DNA of 38,232 bases from Paraglaciecola polaris LMG 21857 (GCF_000315055.1 NZ_BAER01000049.1:1-38232); one strand, 5' to 3'. Positions 25,318-34,629 are shown, counted from the stretch's first letter. Notes: a model not told the origin generated them from the sequence alone. Numbers and translations are program-made.

Positions 25318-26106
25318 TCAGTGGGTGATATAGGGCACACTGTTGGCTTGTGGAATAAGTTTGGGCATCACCCCAAAACATTGATGTAAATTTTGCGCCG
25401 TGATAACACTCCCTGCTGAGCCTTGTGCCAAGCAACGGCCATTGGCTAACAAAATAACGTGCGTTGCATAGGGCAAAACGAGGTTAATGTCGTGACTTAC
25501 GCACATCACGCCTAAACCCTGTTGGCAAAAGCCTTTTATCACGTCCATCATGGCTTTTTGAAAGCGAAAATCTAACGCTGAAGTAGGCTCGTCAAGCAAT
25601 AACAATTTGCCCTCAAAATCCCTCTCGGTTTTGGCTTCGTTGGCGTTGGGTAATAGTTGTACTAACGCTTTGGCAATAAAAACACGTTGGCGTTCACCGC
25701 CAGACAAAGTTCTTACGTCACGACCGAATAAATGGCCAATGCTCAACTGTTCTGCTACTTGGCAAATTAATGCACTACTTTGCGCCAAGTTTTCATGCTG
25801 ATTAATGCGACCTAATTGCAAGACCTCTTCGGTTAGAAAAGCAAACTGCACCTGATTGTGCTGATTAACAAAAGCACGCGCTTTAGCCAGCAATTTTGCT
25901 GGCCAGGCATCCACACTTCGCTGGCCAAAAGTCACATTTCCGCTATAACTTGCATGTAAACCAGCAATGCAACGTAACAAGGTCGATTTACCGCAGCCGT
26001 TTTCGCCAATCACCGTCATAAAATCCCCACTGCTAAGGGACAGATTAAGCCCGTCTAATAGCGTGAACGCACCGTGGCTCAGGGATATATTCTGTAAGTT
26101 AAGCAT
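25318..26106 (-). CDS. hmuV: Hemin ABC transporter ATPase HmuV
   Basis: A 262-residue ABC ATPase that powers heme import through HmuU. It has Walker A GENGCGKST at 34-42, the signature LSGGERQRV, Walker B LLLLDEPTSALDF and the switch histidine in CVSHDINL. A good ribosome-binding site (CGGAGGTG) lies just before the ATG, which overlaps the hmuU stop by 8 bp. Siderophore and B12 ATPases look similar; the operon context decides for heme. Confidence 0.92.
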   Translation of the reverse strand: MLNLQNISLSHGAFTLLDGLNLSLSSGDFMTVIGENGCGKSTLLRCIAGLHASYSGNVTFGQRSVDAWPAKLLAKARAFVNQHNQVQFAFLTEEVLQLGRINQHENLAQSSALICQVAEQLSIGHLFGRDVRTLSGGERQRVFIAKALVQLLPNANEAKTERDFEGKLLLLDEPTSALDFRFQKAMMDVIKGFCQQGLGVMCVSHDINLVLPYATHVILLANGRCLAQGSAGSVITAQNLHQCFGVMPKLIPQANSVPYITH

Positions 26107-27190
26107 TCACACCTCCGGCTTTTTGCTTCGCCAATAAATATAAAAAGAAAGGTGCCCCCACCGCTGAGGTGACTATACCAATAGGTATTTCAAGAGGTGG
26201 AAACAACGCCCGTGACGCGGCATCTGCACCCAGCATTAATATCGCCCCCAGTGCCCCACACGCCGGCATCAAGTATTTATGATCTGCACTGAATAAAGTG
26301 CGCGCGATATGGGGCACAACTAACCCGACAAAGCCAATAATGCCGCACAGCGCCGTGGCCAATGCCACAGAAAAGGCCACCAACCATAAAATAAGCCGCT
26401 TATATTTACTCACCTCAAGTCCCATGCATTGGGCTTCGTTTTCCCCTAAAGCAAACAGGTTAAGCGGCTGTCTAAGGTGCATAAACAAGCCAATAATGGG
26501 CAAACTTAATGCGCCCACAAACAATACTTTTGACCAGGTAACACCGCCTAAACTCCCCATGGTCCAGTATGTTATCTGGCGTAAAGCATCGTCATTTGCC
26601 ATATAGCTGATAGCCCCAATGTGGGTACCCGCAAGGGCATTAACTGCCACTCCAGCAAGAATCAACGACGAAATAGCCATACCAGCAGGCGTACGAGCCA
26701 CAATTAACACCACCCAGACCGCCAGCAATGCACCAACAAACGCACTTAAGGCAATTAAGTACTGGCCGCCAACGGCAAGCTGCGGGTAGTGATTGATGAG
26801 TGCCAATGCTGTGGCGGCCGCGGCTGCTGCTCCGCCAGATATCCCTATTAAGCCAGGATCGGCTAACGGATTTCTAACCAAGCCTTGCATTGCACAACCT
26901 GACATCGCCAATAGCGCACCAACAAACATCGCCATGAATATTCGCGGAGCACGTAATTCAGAAAATACATACCACTGCAGGTATTGCTCTTGTGATAACG
27001 CCCGTTGATTGAGTTTATGAGACAAGGCTTCGAATAAAATACCAATAGATTGCTTGAAACTGCCCGCTTGCAGGCCAACCAGCAGCAATATAACCGCCAG
27101 TAACAAAGCTACCATAAAGGCGCGCAAGTGCTTTTTTCTGCGAGCATACAAAGTAAGCTGCAGTTGCACGGGAGAGACGTTAGTGTGCAT
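26099..27190 (-). CDS. hmuU: Hemin ABC transporter permease HmuU
   Basis: A FecCD/BtuC-type inner-membrane permease of about 363 residues with roughly ten hydrophobic helices. Typical stretches are SGCAMQGLVRNPLADPGLIG, GAISYMANDDALRQITYWTM and GFVGLVVPHIARTL, the last being the cytoplasmic contact for the ATPase. I prefer the ATG at 27190, which overlaps the hmuT stop by 11 bp; starts at 27196 and 27217 are possible, and none has a strong ribosome-binding site. It forms the heme pathway across the inner membrane with HmuV. Confidence 0.92.
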   Translation of the reverse strand: MHTNVSPVQLQLTLYARRKKHLRAFMVALLLAVILLLVGLQAGSFKQSIGILFEALSHKLNQRALSQEQYLQWYVFSELRAPRIFMAMFVGALLAMSGCAMQGLVRNPLADPGLIGISGGAAAAAATALALINHYPQLAVGGQYLIALSAFVGALLAVWVVLIVARTPAGMAISSLILAGVAVNALAGTHIGAISYMANDDALRQITYWTMGSLGGVTWSKVLFVGALSLPIIGLFMHLRQPLNLFALGENEAQCMGLEVSKYKRLILWLVAFSVALATALCGIIGFVGLVVPHIARTLFSADHKYLMPACGALGAILMLGADAASRALFPPLEIPIGIVTSAVGAPFFLYLLAKQKAGGVNA

Positions 27191-28100
27191 CAGCATAAAA
27201 CGACGCGGTGCGTGCAAGTACAGTGTGTAACGCTTGGGGATAACGAGGCGACAAGCCTAAAGCACTGCTGCTTTCCATCGTACTGATAACGCAATTTCGC
27301 CCAGCATGGGTCGCTTTAAGGGCCGGGTGTTGGCATAAACGCTGTAATGCTTGGTTATCTTTTACTCTATGACTCGCTACAAAAATGATATCTGGATTGG
27401 CTGCCAAAATAGACTCGTTATCCATGACTTTGTAATCAGCAAGACTTTGCGCAGCATTTTTTATCCCTGCATCATCAAATAGTGCCTGAGGTACGGTGTT
27501 CCCGCCAGCAACAGTTAAGCCACGATCACTGTCTGACATGACAAACAAAGCGGTTAGCGGCTTAGTATTACCAATTGATTGATTCGTTTTAATACGTTCT
27601 TGAGCTTCGCTTTTTAATGCTTTCACTTGAGCTGTAATACTGGCGTTCAACTGTTCAGCTTTATCGACTGAACTGAGCAGTTGACCCAACTCACTGATGA
27701 GTTGATGTAAACCTGCTACGTCGCGTTGCTCGTTGAATATATGGACCTCAATACCTGCCGCCTCAAGTTGCGCACTTAGGGTTTCAGGCCCAGTAGCTTG
27801 GGCGCCAAAAAGATGGGTTGGTTGAAAGCGCAAAATACCTTCGGTGCTCAACTGGCGAAAATAACCTAACTTAGGCAGTGCCGCTGCTGGTGCAGGAAAC
27901 AAACTGGTGCTGTCGGTGGCAACAATTAACTGCTGCTTGCCCAATGCATATATGATTTCGGTGATACTACCGCCCGAGGCGATAATACGCATTTGTTGAT
28001 TGCTTGGCGTGACCTCTGTCTTCACTAAATCGCCTGCAGAGGCCCATAGCTGAACACTCATGGATGTAATCAACAATACTAAACTAACGAACTTGTACAT
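27180..28100 (-). CDS. hmuT: Periplasmic hemin-binding protein HmuT
   Basis: A 306-residue periplasmic binding protein with a signal peptide (MYKFVSLVLLITSMSVQLWA). The mature part begins with RIIASGGSITEIIYALG, the usual class III binding-protein start, and later has PKLGYFRQLSTEGILRFQPT and NPDIIFVASHRV. It should carry heme from the outer-membrane receptor to HmuU. Its end overlaps hmuU. Two hairpins lie between it and the upstream HmuY-like gene, which may set its relative expression. Confidence 0.9.
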   Translation of the reverse strand: MYKFVSLVLLITSMSVQLWASAGDLVKTEVTPSNQQMRIIASGGSITEIIYALGKQQLIVATDSTSLFPAPAAALPKLGYFRQLSTEGILRFQPTHLFGAQATGPETLSAQLEAAGIEVHIFNEQRDVAGLHQLISELGQLLSSVDKAEQLNASITAQVKALKSEAQERIKTNQSIGNTKPLTALFVMSDSDRGLTVAGGNTVPQALFDDAGIKNAAQSLADYKVMDNESILAANPDIIFVASHRVKDNQALQRLCQHPALKATHAGRNCVISTMESSSALGLSPRYPQALHTVLARTASFYADAH

Positions 28101-28128
28101 GGTGTATCCAATTAACGTGAATCCAAAT

Positions 28129-28183
28129 GCCGAATGTAAATTCGGCTGTCGTGCTGGTTTATTTCCTCACGGAAATAAACCAG
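28129..28183 (-). promoter_or_regulatory. Two adjacent hairpins between HmuY-like gene and hmuT
   Basis: Read leftward, a perfect 13-bp stem (CTGGTTTATTTCC with its complement, 4-base loop, 28154-28183) is followed by a 6-bp stem (GCCGAA/TTCGGC, 28129-28146). Neither is followed by a T-run, so they look like mRNA processing or stability elements rather than a full terminator. The gap is 142 bp, much larger than the others in the operon. Confidence 0.6.
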
Positions 28184-28242
28184 ACTGGGTAAATCAAGGT
28201 TTATGCTTTTACCGTTAGATAAAACAGTTAACAAACAAAAAA

Positions 28243-29367
28243 CTACTCGCTTGTCAGCTCATCAAAACGAAAGCTATAGTTACCCGAGGTACCTGCTTCA
28301 TCGTAGTAACTGGTGATCTGCACTTTGAATGTGCTGGTATTGGTTTTGACTAAATACACCCCGTACTGTGACCACAATAAATGACCGGCATTTAAGTTGT
28401 ATTGGTACCAAGGGTTGATATCAAACGCTAGCTGTTGGGTGACGTCTGAAGTGAAGCCATAATATTGTGCGGCTTCGCTGTCTATCGCTGCATAGGTGTT
28501 ATCCTCATCAACTAACGCTGTCGCATCTTCGGCAATGTGAATATCGAATTCAGCACCGGTTATGTCATCGATGGTGGTGCACGCCAAGGAAATATCCCAT
28601 GCATCAGTAGCAGAAAGGGCTGCACCTAGGTCAAAGTCGATGTACAAATTTTCCGTACAATCCGCTGTATTTATAGTTAACGCCGATTCAGCGCCAAATT
28701 CGGTATCACCCGCTAAGGTGTCTTGTACTGCAACCCCGAAGGTAATCGACGACATAGTGCGTCCTTGTGTGGTTAAGTCAGTGACACGAAACTTGCTATA
28801 CACGTCGTCGGAATCGACAATAAAATAGCGGTCGTCGTTTGCACTTACCACATGGGTGGTGATGTCGTAATCATAAAATTTAGCGCCAATAACACTTTCT
28901 TGGGTATCTCCCACAAAACTATCGTCTTCGGGAATATCAGTTGTACTAATTGCCAGGTAGTCATCTAACTCAGAATCGGCATCCGCGTTTAGAAAGCTGT
29001 CTACTACTGCGGCTCCATTTGCAGCAAAAAACTCACTGTTTACATCAGTAAAAAATGCGCCAACGCTATTTTCGCTCTGAGTATTTAAATATACTTTAGT
29101 GCGCTGAAATGCGATATCCCATACGCTATTGTCAGCCGCTTCTTCATCAGTTAATTCAAGTACTTCGCCTGCATCTAAGTCAAAATACACGCGAACCGGC
29201 TCAGACGTTGTGCCAGTGCTAAAAGGCCCGACGACTGTGCCCTCTTCGACTACCGGTGTAGTAGGCTCTGTGGGCGATGGCTCAACGCTGCTGTCACTTG
29301 AACTTGAACCGCCACATGCCGTGAGTAACATGACCGCACTCAGGCTAGCTAAATAACTGATTTTCAT
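28243..29367 (-). CDS. HmuY-like heme-binding lipoprotein
   Basis: A 374-residue lipoprotein with signal and lipobox in MKISYLASLSAVMLLTAC, followed by a Gly/Ser/Pro/Glu-rich linker to about residue 45. The body has the HmuY marks: VRVYFDLDAGEVLEL, NSVWDIAFQRTKVYLN and, near the end, YGVYLVKTNTSTFKVQITSY. HmuY of Porphyromonas gingivalis is a surface heme-binding protein working with the TonB receptor HmuR. The protein is longer than typical HmuY because of acidic insertions. The gene follows the receptor by 31 bp with AAGGATAT before its ATG. Heme-ligating residues cannot be told from sequence alone. Confidence 0.82.
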   Translation of the reverse strand: MKISYLASLSAVMLLTACGGSSSSDSSVEPSPTEPTTPVVEEGTVVGPFSTGTTSEPVRVYFDLDAGEVLELTDEEAADNSVWDIAFQRTKVYLNTQSENSVGAFFTDVNSEFFAANGAAVVDSFLNADADSELDDYLAISTTDIPEDDSFVGDTQESVIGAKFYDYDITTHVVSANDDRYFIVDSDDVYSKFRVTDLTTQGRTMSSITFGVAVQDTLAGDTEFGAESALTINTADCTENLYIDFDLGAALSATDAWDISLACTTIDDITGAEFDIHIAEDATALVDEDNTYAAIDSEAAQYYGFTSDVTQQLAFDINPWYQYNLNAGHLLWSQYGVYLVKTNTSTFKVQITSYYDEAGTSGNYSFRFDELTSE

Positions 29368-29398
29368 GAAATATATATCCTTAAATGTATGTGTGTGT

Positions 29399-31429
29399 TT
29401 AATAAAATTGATACGTCACGCCGGCGAATACACGACGACTGGCCAGAGGGCGTACGTCGAGCAAACCTGAGGCAATGGCGTCACTTTCTTGATGTTCATC
29501 GAAGAGGTTGTCGATACCGGCGTTCCATTGCCATTGGTCGTTAATGTGCTGATTTACATTTAGGTTCACGCTAAGCCAGCTATCTTTTTCGATGCCGGTT
29601 TGCGCACTACTTGGGTGTTCACCGGCCTCATAAACCACGTAGGCTAAAGCGTTGATATCAAATGGGAGTTGCCAATTAATATTTGATTTAATTTGATGGC
29701 TGGGGCGATCACTTAGATACTCACCGGTATCATCCGTGGCATGCAGGTAGCTGTAGCTCAGTTGATAATCAATTTTTGCCCAACTTAGCTTGGCCGATAG
29801 ATCTACCCCTTTGATATAGGTTTTATCCACGTTCTCGTAGCGAGAGATAAGCAGGCCTGTTTGCGCCGACGCATCCACATCGGTCACTGTGTTAATAAAA
29901 TCTTTTGCCTTGGAATAATGCGCGTTAGCACGCAAAGACAACCTAGGGGAGCGCTCGTTCGGTGTGCGCTTAAAAGCCAATAATTTGGCTACAGAACCGT
30001 GATAACTCAACTCTAAATTCGCACTTAGCGCTATTTCAGGGTCGAGAGACTCGTTACCCAAGACCATATAACCTAAGTTACTGTGATCAAAGATATAAAA
30101 GCGCTCTTTCAAGGTGGGGACACGATAGCTCTGCCCTGCCCCTACACGTAATTGCCATAAATCGTGCTTGTCGTTGCTAAGCGCAAATAACCCATTAACC
30201 CGAGTCGCGCTGTGCCAGCCAAAATCACTGTCATGCTGAACCCGCGTACCAGCCACAAGTTCGTGATCTGCGAGCTGCCAACTTCCTTGTGTATAACCTT
30301 CTATGCTATTGCGGCTCTTATCATCTATTTCAACGGTGCCGTTTGACGCGCTAACATCAACCCCTGATGCTGTCACACCTTGCTTCATTTGATACAATTC
30401 GTCACGGTGCAATACCAAGCCAGAGATGAAGGCCACGTCTTTTATTTGCCACTGATATTGACTGTCTAATTCTGCTAGTTTTATCTCAGCATCACGCAAG
30501 CCGTTTGAATCACCGCTGGTTTCATCGTGTTGCAGCAAGCGACCTTGTATTTTCCATAATTGGTTTTGACTTAAGCTAAAGTCTTGTTGCCATTGCTGCA
30601 CATTTGAAAGATAACTGATGTCCCCAGACTGGCCAGGAATGGCATATCGTAACTTCACTTTATCATCGCTGAAGTAACGTGATTTCAACGAAATATTCAC
30701 GTCGCCAAACGTACGGGCGAGCCCTAAATTAACAAATGTTTTGTCCGTACTTGGCGCACTTTGCGCAAGTGTATTTTCGTCATAGTCAAAACCAGGGTCG
30801 TCAATTTTTTGCGCGCTAATACTTCCTTGCCAGCCAAGTATCATTTGATTCACGTCCAACTGATACAGTCCTGAAATATCTCCTGAATCAATACTATTTT
30901 GGGTATAATTACTTGCTTGATATCTAAATTTAGCGCTGTTTTTCTGCGCTTTGCGCGTAATCACATTGATTACCCCGCCCATGGCAGAACTGCCATAAAG
31001 CACAGACGCCGCGCCCCTCAATATTTCAATGCGTTCGATATTCAACACGCTGACTTGGTCCAAATCCACTGAAGAGCCCGTAGGAGCAATAAGCGGCTGA
31101 CTATTCACTAAAACCAACACATGATCCCCATCAAAACCTTGCATTTGCACCGTGTAACCATCTTTTGCGTTACGTTTGGTCACCACTCCAGGAATATAAT
31201 TTAAAGCACTAGCAAGGGTGCCATGACTAACCTGTTGCAGTTGTGCACCCGTGATCACGTCGATAGAAATAGGGCTTCGCGACTGAGCAAGCTCTGTTCG
31301 CGTACCTGTTACAACTAGGGTTTCAAGGTGTGACGCATCCGTTTGTTCTGACATCTGGGCTTGATTTAATTGGCCGTACGCGCTGGCGTTCAATAGCATT
31401 AAACAAGGTATGATTGGTTTAGGGTTCAA
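29399..31429 (-). CDS. TonB-dependent outer-membrane receptor, probably for heme
   Basis: A 676-residue TonB-dependent receptor. After a short signal (ending near AYGQ), the TonB box region LETLVVTGTRTE is followed by a plug domain with IEILRGAASVLYGSSAMGG and GGVINVITR, then a 22-strand-type barrel ending in VTYQFY with a terminal aromatic residue. The FRAP/NPNL heme-receptor motifs are not obvious: the matching segment is YRVPTLKERF and later LGNESLDPE. The heme assignment therefore rests on the operon (HmuY, HmuTUV, HugZ) and the Fur box. The only in-frame start with a full signal peptide is the TTG at 31429; it has no clear ribosome-binding site, and an in-frame stop lies not far upstream. 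Confidence 0.9.
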   Translation of the reverse strand: MNPKPIIPCLMLLNASAYGQLNQAQMSEQTDASHLETLVVTGTRTELAQSRSPISIDVITGAQLQQVSHGTLASALNYIPGVVTKRNAKDGYTVQMQGFDGDHVLVLVNSQPLIAPTGSSVDLDQVSVLNIERIEILRGAASVLYGSSAMGGVINVITRKAQKNSAKFRYQASNYTQNSIDSGDISGLYQLDVNQMILGWQGSISAQKIDDPGFDYDENTLAQSAPSTDKTFVNLGLARTFGDVNISLKSRYFSDDKVKLRYAIPGQSGDISYLSNVQQWQQDFSLSQNQLWKIQGRLLQHDETSGDSNGLRDAEIKLAELDSQYQWQIKDVAFISGLVLHRDELYQMKQGVTASGVDVSASNGTVEIDDKSRNSIEGYTQGSWQLADHELVAGTRVQHDSDFGWHSATRVNGLFALSNDKHDLWQLRVGAGQSYRVPTLKERFYIFDHSNLGYMVLGNESLDPEIALSANLELSYHGSVAKLLAFKRTPNERSPRLSLRANAHYSKAKDFINTVTDVDASAQTGLLISRYENVDKTYIKGVDLSAKLSWAKIDYQLSYSYLHATDDTGEYLSDRPSHQIKSNINWQLPFDINALAYVVYEAGEHPSSAQTGIEKDSWLSVNLNVNQHINDQWQWNAGIDNLFDEHQESDAIASGLLDVRPLASRRVFAGVTYQFY

Positions 31430-31448
31430 GATAATATCAACTGCAAAT

Positions 31449-31467
31449 AGTAATGGTTATCATTTGC
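31449..31467 (-). promoter_or_regulatory. Fur box of the heme operon
   Basis: On the minus strand the 19 bases GCAAATGATAACCATTACT match the Fur consensus GATAATGATAATCATTATC at 14 of 19 positions. It lies 20 bp before the receptor's start codon, so Fur with iron would cover the promoter and repress the operon when iron is plentiful. Confidence 0.85.
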
Positions 31468-31813
31468 ATTTTAATTTGTCATAGGTGACTCCTAATGGTC
31501 AAGTAGAATTTTGATAATTTATTCTAATACACAACTAAAATATTCCTGCGCAGACAAAATAACGGTAAATAATCAGACCAAATTAATTTGTATTTTGATA
31601 GCAAGTGTCTACTCGATATGTGGGTTAATCTATAACGAAATGGCTTCTGTTTAGCGTGTATAAACCTGAACTGATAACGTGCCGGCATACGGCAAGGAGA
31701 AAGGAGAAAGGAGAAAGGAGAAATTAACCAAGCGTATTAAGTTAGGCGGCGCTAAAGCGGATAAGTGAGTAAATTAATTAACGAAAGAAACGATGCAGCG
31801 TATCGTAAGACAA
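31468..31813. other. Intergenic region with heptamer repeats
   Basis: About 345 bp between the heme promoter and the terminator of the peptidase gene. It contains the AAGGAGA repeats at 31694 and is otherwise AT-rich. I see no gene. Confidence 0.5.
31694..31721. repeat. Four perfect AAGGAGA heptamers
   Basis: Four exact head-to-tail copies of AAGGAGA, 28 bp in total. Such short repeats change copy number by slippage. No gene starts just after them on either strand, so they do not seem to control translation here. Confidence 0.9.
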
Positions 31814-31835
31814 GGGGCCCAAATTTGTGGGCCCC
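31814..31835 (-). terminator. Hairpin after the M20 peptidase gene
   Basis: GGGGCCCA and TGGGCCCC form a perfect 8-bp GC-rich stem with a 6-base loop, 8 bp past the peptidase stop. Read leftward it is followed by TTGTCTT, a weak T-run. Confidence 0.65.
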
Positions 31836-31842
31836 AGTGCAA

Positions 31843-33231
31843 TTAATCTGTGGCCAGCTCTTTGAGAATGAGGGTCCAATGATCGAGCCCGTCGTAAAAG
31901 GCTTTAATGGGTAATCGTTCATTCAAGCCATGAGCAAACATTTCATCAGGATCCATAAATATACTGGACATTGCCCACGTGGGTATACCCGCTGCGCGAA
32001 AATGCATACCGTCTGTGCCGCCCGATTCCATATAAGCCATAATGCTCACATCCGGGTAGCGCATGTGAACCGCTTGACTAATTGCATGCGTCACATCTTC
32101 ACGTAATTCAGATATCGGGCTAGCCGTTGGCAGGCCTAAAGTAACAAATTCAATAGCAGGGTTTTTAACCACACCTTGCAGTGTTTTTTTAACGTCTTCT
32201 ACTGACGTGCCAGGAAAAATACGACAATTAATTGTCACAGTGGCCGATTGCGGGGCGGCATTTTCAGCATGACCCGCAGTTAACATAGTCGGAATGCACG
32301 TTGTACGCGTGGTGCCCACGTAAGAAGATTCTTTTTCTAAGCGGTCCGAGGCGCTTTTATCCTGTGGATTTTTGGCAAAGTTTTCCATGGCTTGACCTAA
32401 TTCCCCGCCCAATTGCTTACCTGATTCACGGAAGAATTCTCGGGTCATGTCACTGTACTGAACAGGAAAATGGTATTGCTGAACATTTAATAACGCGCTA
32501 GACAACTCATAGATCGCATTATCCGCGCGTGGTCTAGAGCTATGACCGCCGGGGTTTCGAACAGTTAACTCAAAACTGACATAAGTCTTTTCCGCCGCTT
32601 GCACTAAATACGCAATCGCTTTGCCTTGTTTATCTAAATCCCCGCCACCAGCATCGGAATTTAAGGCGTATTCAGCCTCAAGCAGTGCCGGCATTTTGGC
32701 TAACATTATTGTGGTTTTCATGCCTGTTTCTTCATCCCCAGAAAACGCCAGAATAAGATCTCGGTTGGGTACAAATCCTTCTTTTTTCAGGCGAATAAAC
32801 GTAGACGACAACATAGTCACGCCCAATTTATTATCCACCGTCCCGCGACCATAAAAGTATTTATCGTCTTGGGTTAACGTAAATGGATGGCGCTGCCAAT
32901 CTTCGGGCAATGCTTCCACCACATCCATATGGCCTAACAATAAAATAGGTTTCTTGGCGGATTCACTTCCCCGATAACGCACAACTAATGCGGCTGTTTC
33001 ACCACTTGGGATCACGGTCACATCTTGCTTATCGAAACCCGCAGCATAAAATTCAGACGCTAAGTAATTGGTCATTTCAGGCACGTTACCTTTGCCCGCT
33101 GCGGTAGGGATAGAGATAACCTTTCGATAAATTTCTAAGGTTTTCTGGGCATGTTCACTATTTTGATTGGTCGCTGAAAAAGCATTTGAACAAATAAGAA
33201 GGGTGACCACTGACGTAATTAATTTAAGCAT
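31843..33231 (-). CDS. Secreted M20 family metallopeptidase
   Basis: A 462-residue zinc peptidase with a signal peptide (MLKLITSVVTLLICSNAFSA), so it acts in the periplasm or outside. The M20 metal site is complete: His and Asp in LLGHMDVVEA, bridging Asp in GRGTVDNKLG, the catalytic Glu pair in SGDEETG, Asp in LNSDAGGG and the C-terminal His in FAHGLNERL. M20 enzymes cleave dipeptides or remove acyl or carboxyl-terminal groups; specificity is unknown. I start at the ATG at 33231, with AAGGATATTC before it; a reading from 33336 would hide the signal peptide. It is divergent from an aminotransferase gene, with two dyads between, so the pair may be coregulated in peptide or amino-acid use. Confidence 0.9.
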   Translation of the reverse strand: MLKLITSVVTLLICSNAFSATNQNSEHAQKTLEIYRKVISIPTAAGKGNVPEMTNYLASEFYAAGFDKQDVTVIPSGETAALVVRYRGSESAKKPILLLGHMDVVEALPEDWQRHPFTLTQDDKYFYGRGTVDNKLGVTMLSSTFIRLKKEGFVPNRDLILAFSGDEETGMKTTIMLAKMPALLEAEYALNSDAGGGDLDKQGKAIAYLVQAAEKTYVSFELTVRNPGGHSSRPRADNAIYELSSALLNVQQYHFPVQYSDMTREFFRESGKQLGGELGQAMENFAKNPQDKSASDRLEKESSYVGTTRTTCIPTMLTAGHAENAAPQSATVTINCRIFPGTSVEDVKKTLQGVVKNPAIEFVTLGLPTASPISELREDVTHAISQAVHMRYPDVSIMAYMESGGTDGMHFRAAGIPTWAMSSIFMDPDEMFAHGLNERLPIKAFYDGLDHWTLILKELATD

Positions 33232-33311
33232 TATGAATATCCTTGTGGTGTTAAAAATTAACTTAGCACAAGTAAGTGTCCAGTCAACTGGCCTCCCGTA
33301 AACTATCGCGC

Positions 33312-33374
33312 TAACCGTCAGGTTAATGTCGTGCATAAAACTCCGACTTTAAACCTGTAACATTAGGTTTAAAG
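33312..33374. promoter_or_regulatory. Two dyads in a divergent promoter region
   Basis: TAACC-GTCA-GGTTA at 33312-33325 and a perfect 10-bp pair CTTTAAACCT/AGGTTTAAAG with an 8-base spacer at 33347-33374. The second has the size and symmetry of an operator for a dimeric regulator. Both lie between the M20 peptidase and aminotransferase genes. Confidence 0.55.
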
Positions 33375-33453
33375 GGTGTGTTGCGGGCGTAAAAATGGCA
33401 GAATATTGCGCTTTCATTTTCATGATTTTCCCTTATAAATTGGTTGGTATCAT

Positions 33454-34629
33454 TTGAAATATTCACAACGTGCACAGGCCATTTCACCATTTTTTGCCAT
33501 GGCTTTTGGCGCCAAAGCGGCCGAATTAGAAGCCCAAGGTCATCATGTAATCAAGTTCAATATTGGTGAGCCTGATTTTGGTGCGCCCCCAGATGTATTG
33601 CTCGCTATGCAAAAACTTGCTACCACAGCGCCTCTGCCTTATACCTCGGCATTAGGTTTACCTGAGCTGCGCGCAGCCATCGCGGGCTTTTATAAAACCG
33701 CGCACAATGTCGAGGTAAACCCTAATCGTGTGGTCGTCACCGCAGGCGCTTCAGCCGCTCTATTGCTGTTGTCCGCAGCCTTTGTGGATGCCGGTGATAA
33801 CGTCATCATGGGTGACCCGTCCTACCCTTGTAACCGACAATTTATCAAAAGTTTTGGTGGTAACGTGCAATTGGTTCCTACCACGGTAGCGTCACGGTTT
33901 CAGCTGAACATGGCATTGCTCGAAAAGCATTGGCAAACAGGCACCCGTGGCTTAATGCTCGCCACCCCATCAAACCCAACGGGAACAGCAGTCGTCCCAG
34001 ATGAACTGGCGGCAATGTGCGAATTTGCCAAAAGCCGTGGCGCGTGGCGCATCATTGATGAGATTTACCTTAATTTGCATCATGGCGAGGCGAATGCAAA
34101 GCCTGTCACCGCGCTGTCATTTGATGATGAAGCCCTCGTTATAAACAGCTTTTCAAAGTATTTTGGCATGACAGGTTGGCGATTAGGATGGTGCGTAGTG
34201 CCGGAACGTGCCGTGCCTGTATTGGAACGTATGGCGCAAAATTATTATATTTGTCCGTCGACCTTGGCGCAAAAGGCGGCTTTAGCATGTTTTACTCCAG
34301 CCTCGATTGCGGTATGTGAATCACGTCGTGCCACCCTTAAATCACGTAAAGAGCTTGTGCTAACGGGCTTACAAAAATGTGGATTAAACGTACCTGTGCA
34401 ACCAGACGGCGCATTTTACGTGTATATCGATGTGAGCAACACTGGCCTTAATGCAATGACCTTTTGTGAGCGAGCTTTGCAAGAAGCCCATGTAGCACTC
34501 ACCCCAGGCAATGATTTTGGTGAGTTTCAGGAAGACCATTATGTACGCTTATCATTTGCTTCTGCTGAAGCAGAATTAGAGGAAGGCATGCAAAGGTTAA
34601 AACGCTTTATGCACACCTTAGCTGTTTAA
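33454..34629 (+). CDS. Class I/II PLP aminotransferase
   Basis: A 391-residue cytosolic aminotransferase of the aspartate-aminotransferase fold. It has FNIGEPDFGAP near the N-terminus, Asn175 in SNPTGT, Asp202 in IIDEIYL, the PLP lysine Lys235 in SFSKYFGMTGWRLGW and the carboxylate-binding arginine in YVRLSFA near the end. It transfers amino groups between an amino acid and a 2-oxo acid; the specificity cannot be told. The start is probably the TTG at 33454: an in-frame stop lies just upstream, and the next ATG (33496) would cut into the conserved N-terminus. It is divergent from the secreted M20 peptidase. Confidence 0.9.
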   Translation: MKYSQRAQAISPFFAMAFGAKAAELEAQGHHVIKFNIGEPDFGAPPDVLLAMQKLATTAPLPYTSALGLPELRAAIAGFYKTAHNVEVNPNRVVVTAGASAALLLLSAAFVDAGDNVIMGDPSYPCNRQFIKSFGGNVQLVPTTVASRFQLNMALLEKHWQTGTRGLMLATPSNPTGTAVVPDELAAMCEFAKSRGAWRIIDEIYLNLHHGEANAKPVTALSFDDEALVINSFSKYFGMTGWRLGWCVVPERAVPVLERMAQNYYICPSTLAQKAALACFTPASIAVCESRRATLKSRKELVLTGLQKCGLNVPVQPDGAFYVYIDVSNTGLNAMTFCERALQEAHVALTPGNDFGEFQEDHYVRLSFASAEAELEEGMQRLKRFMHTLAV

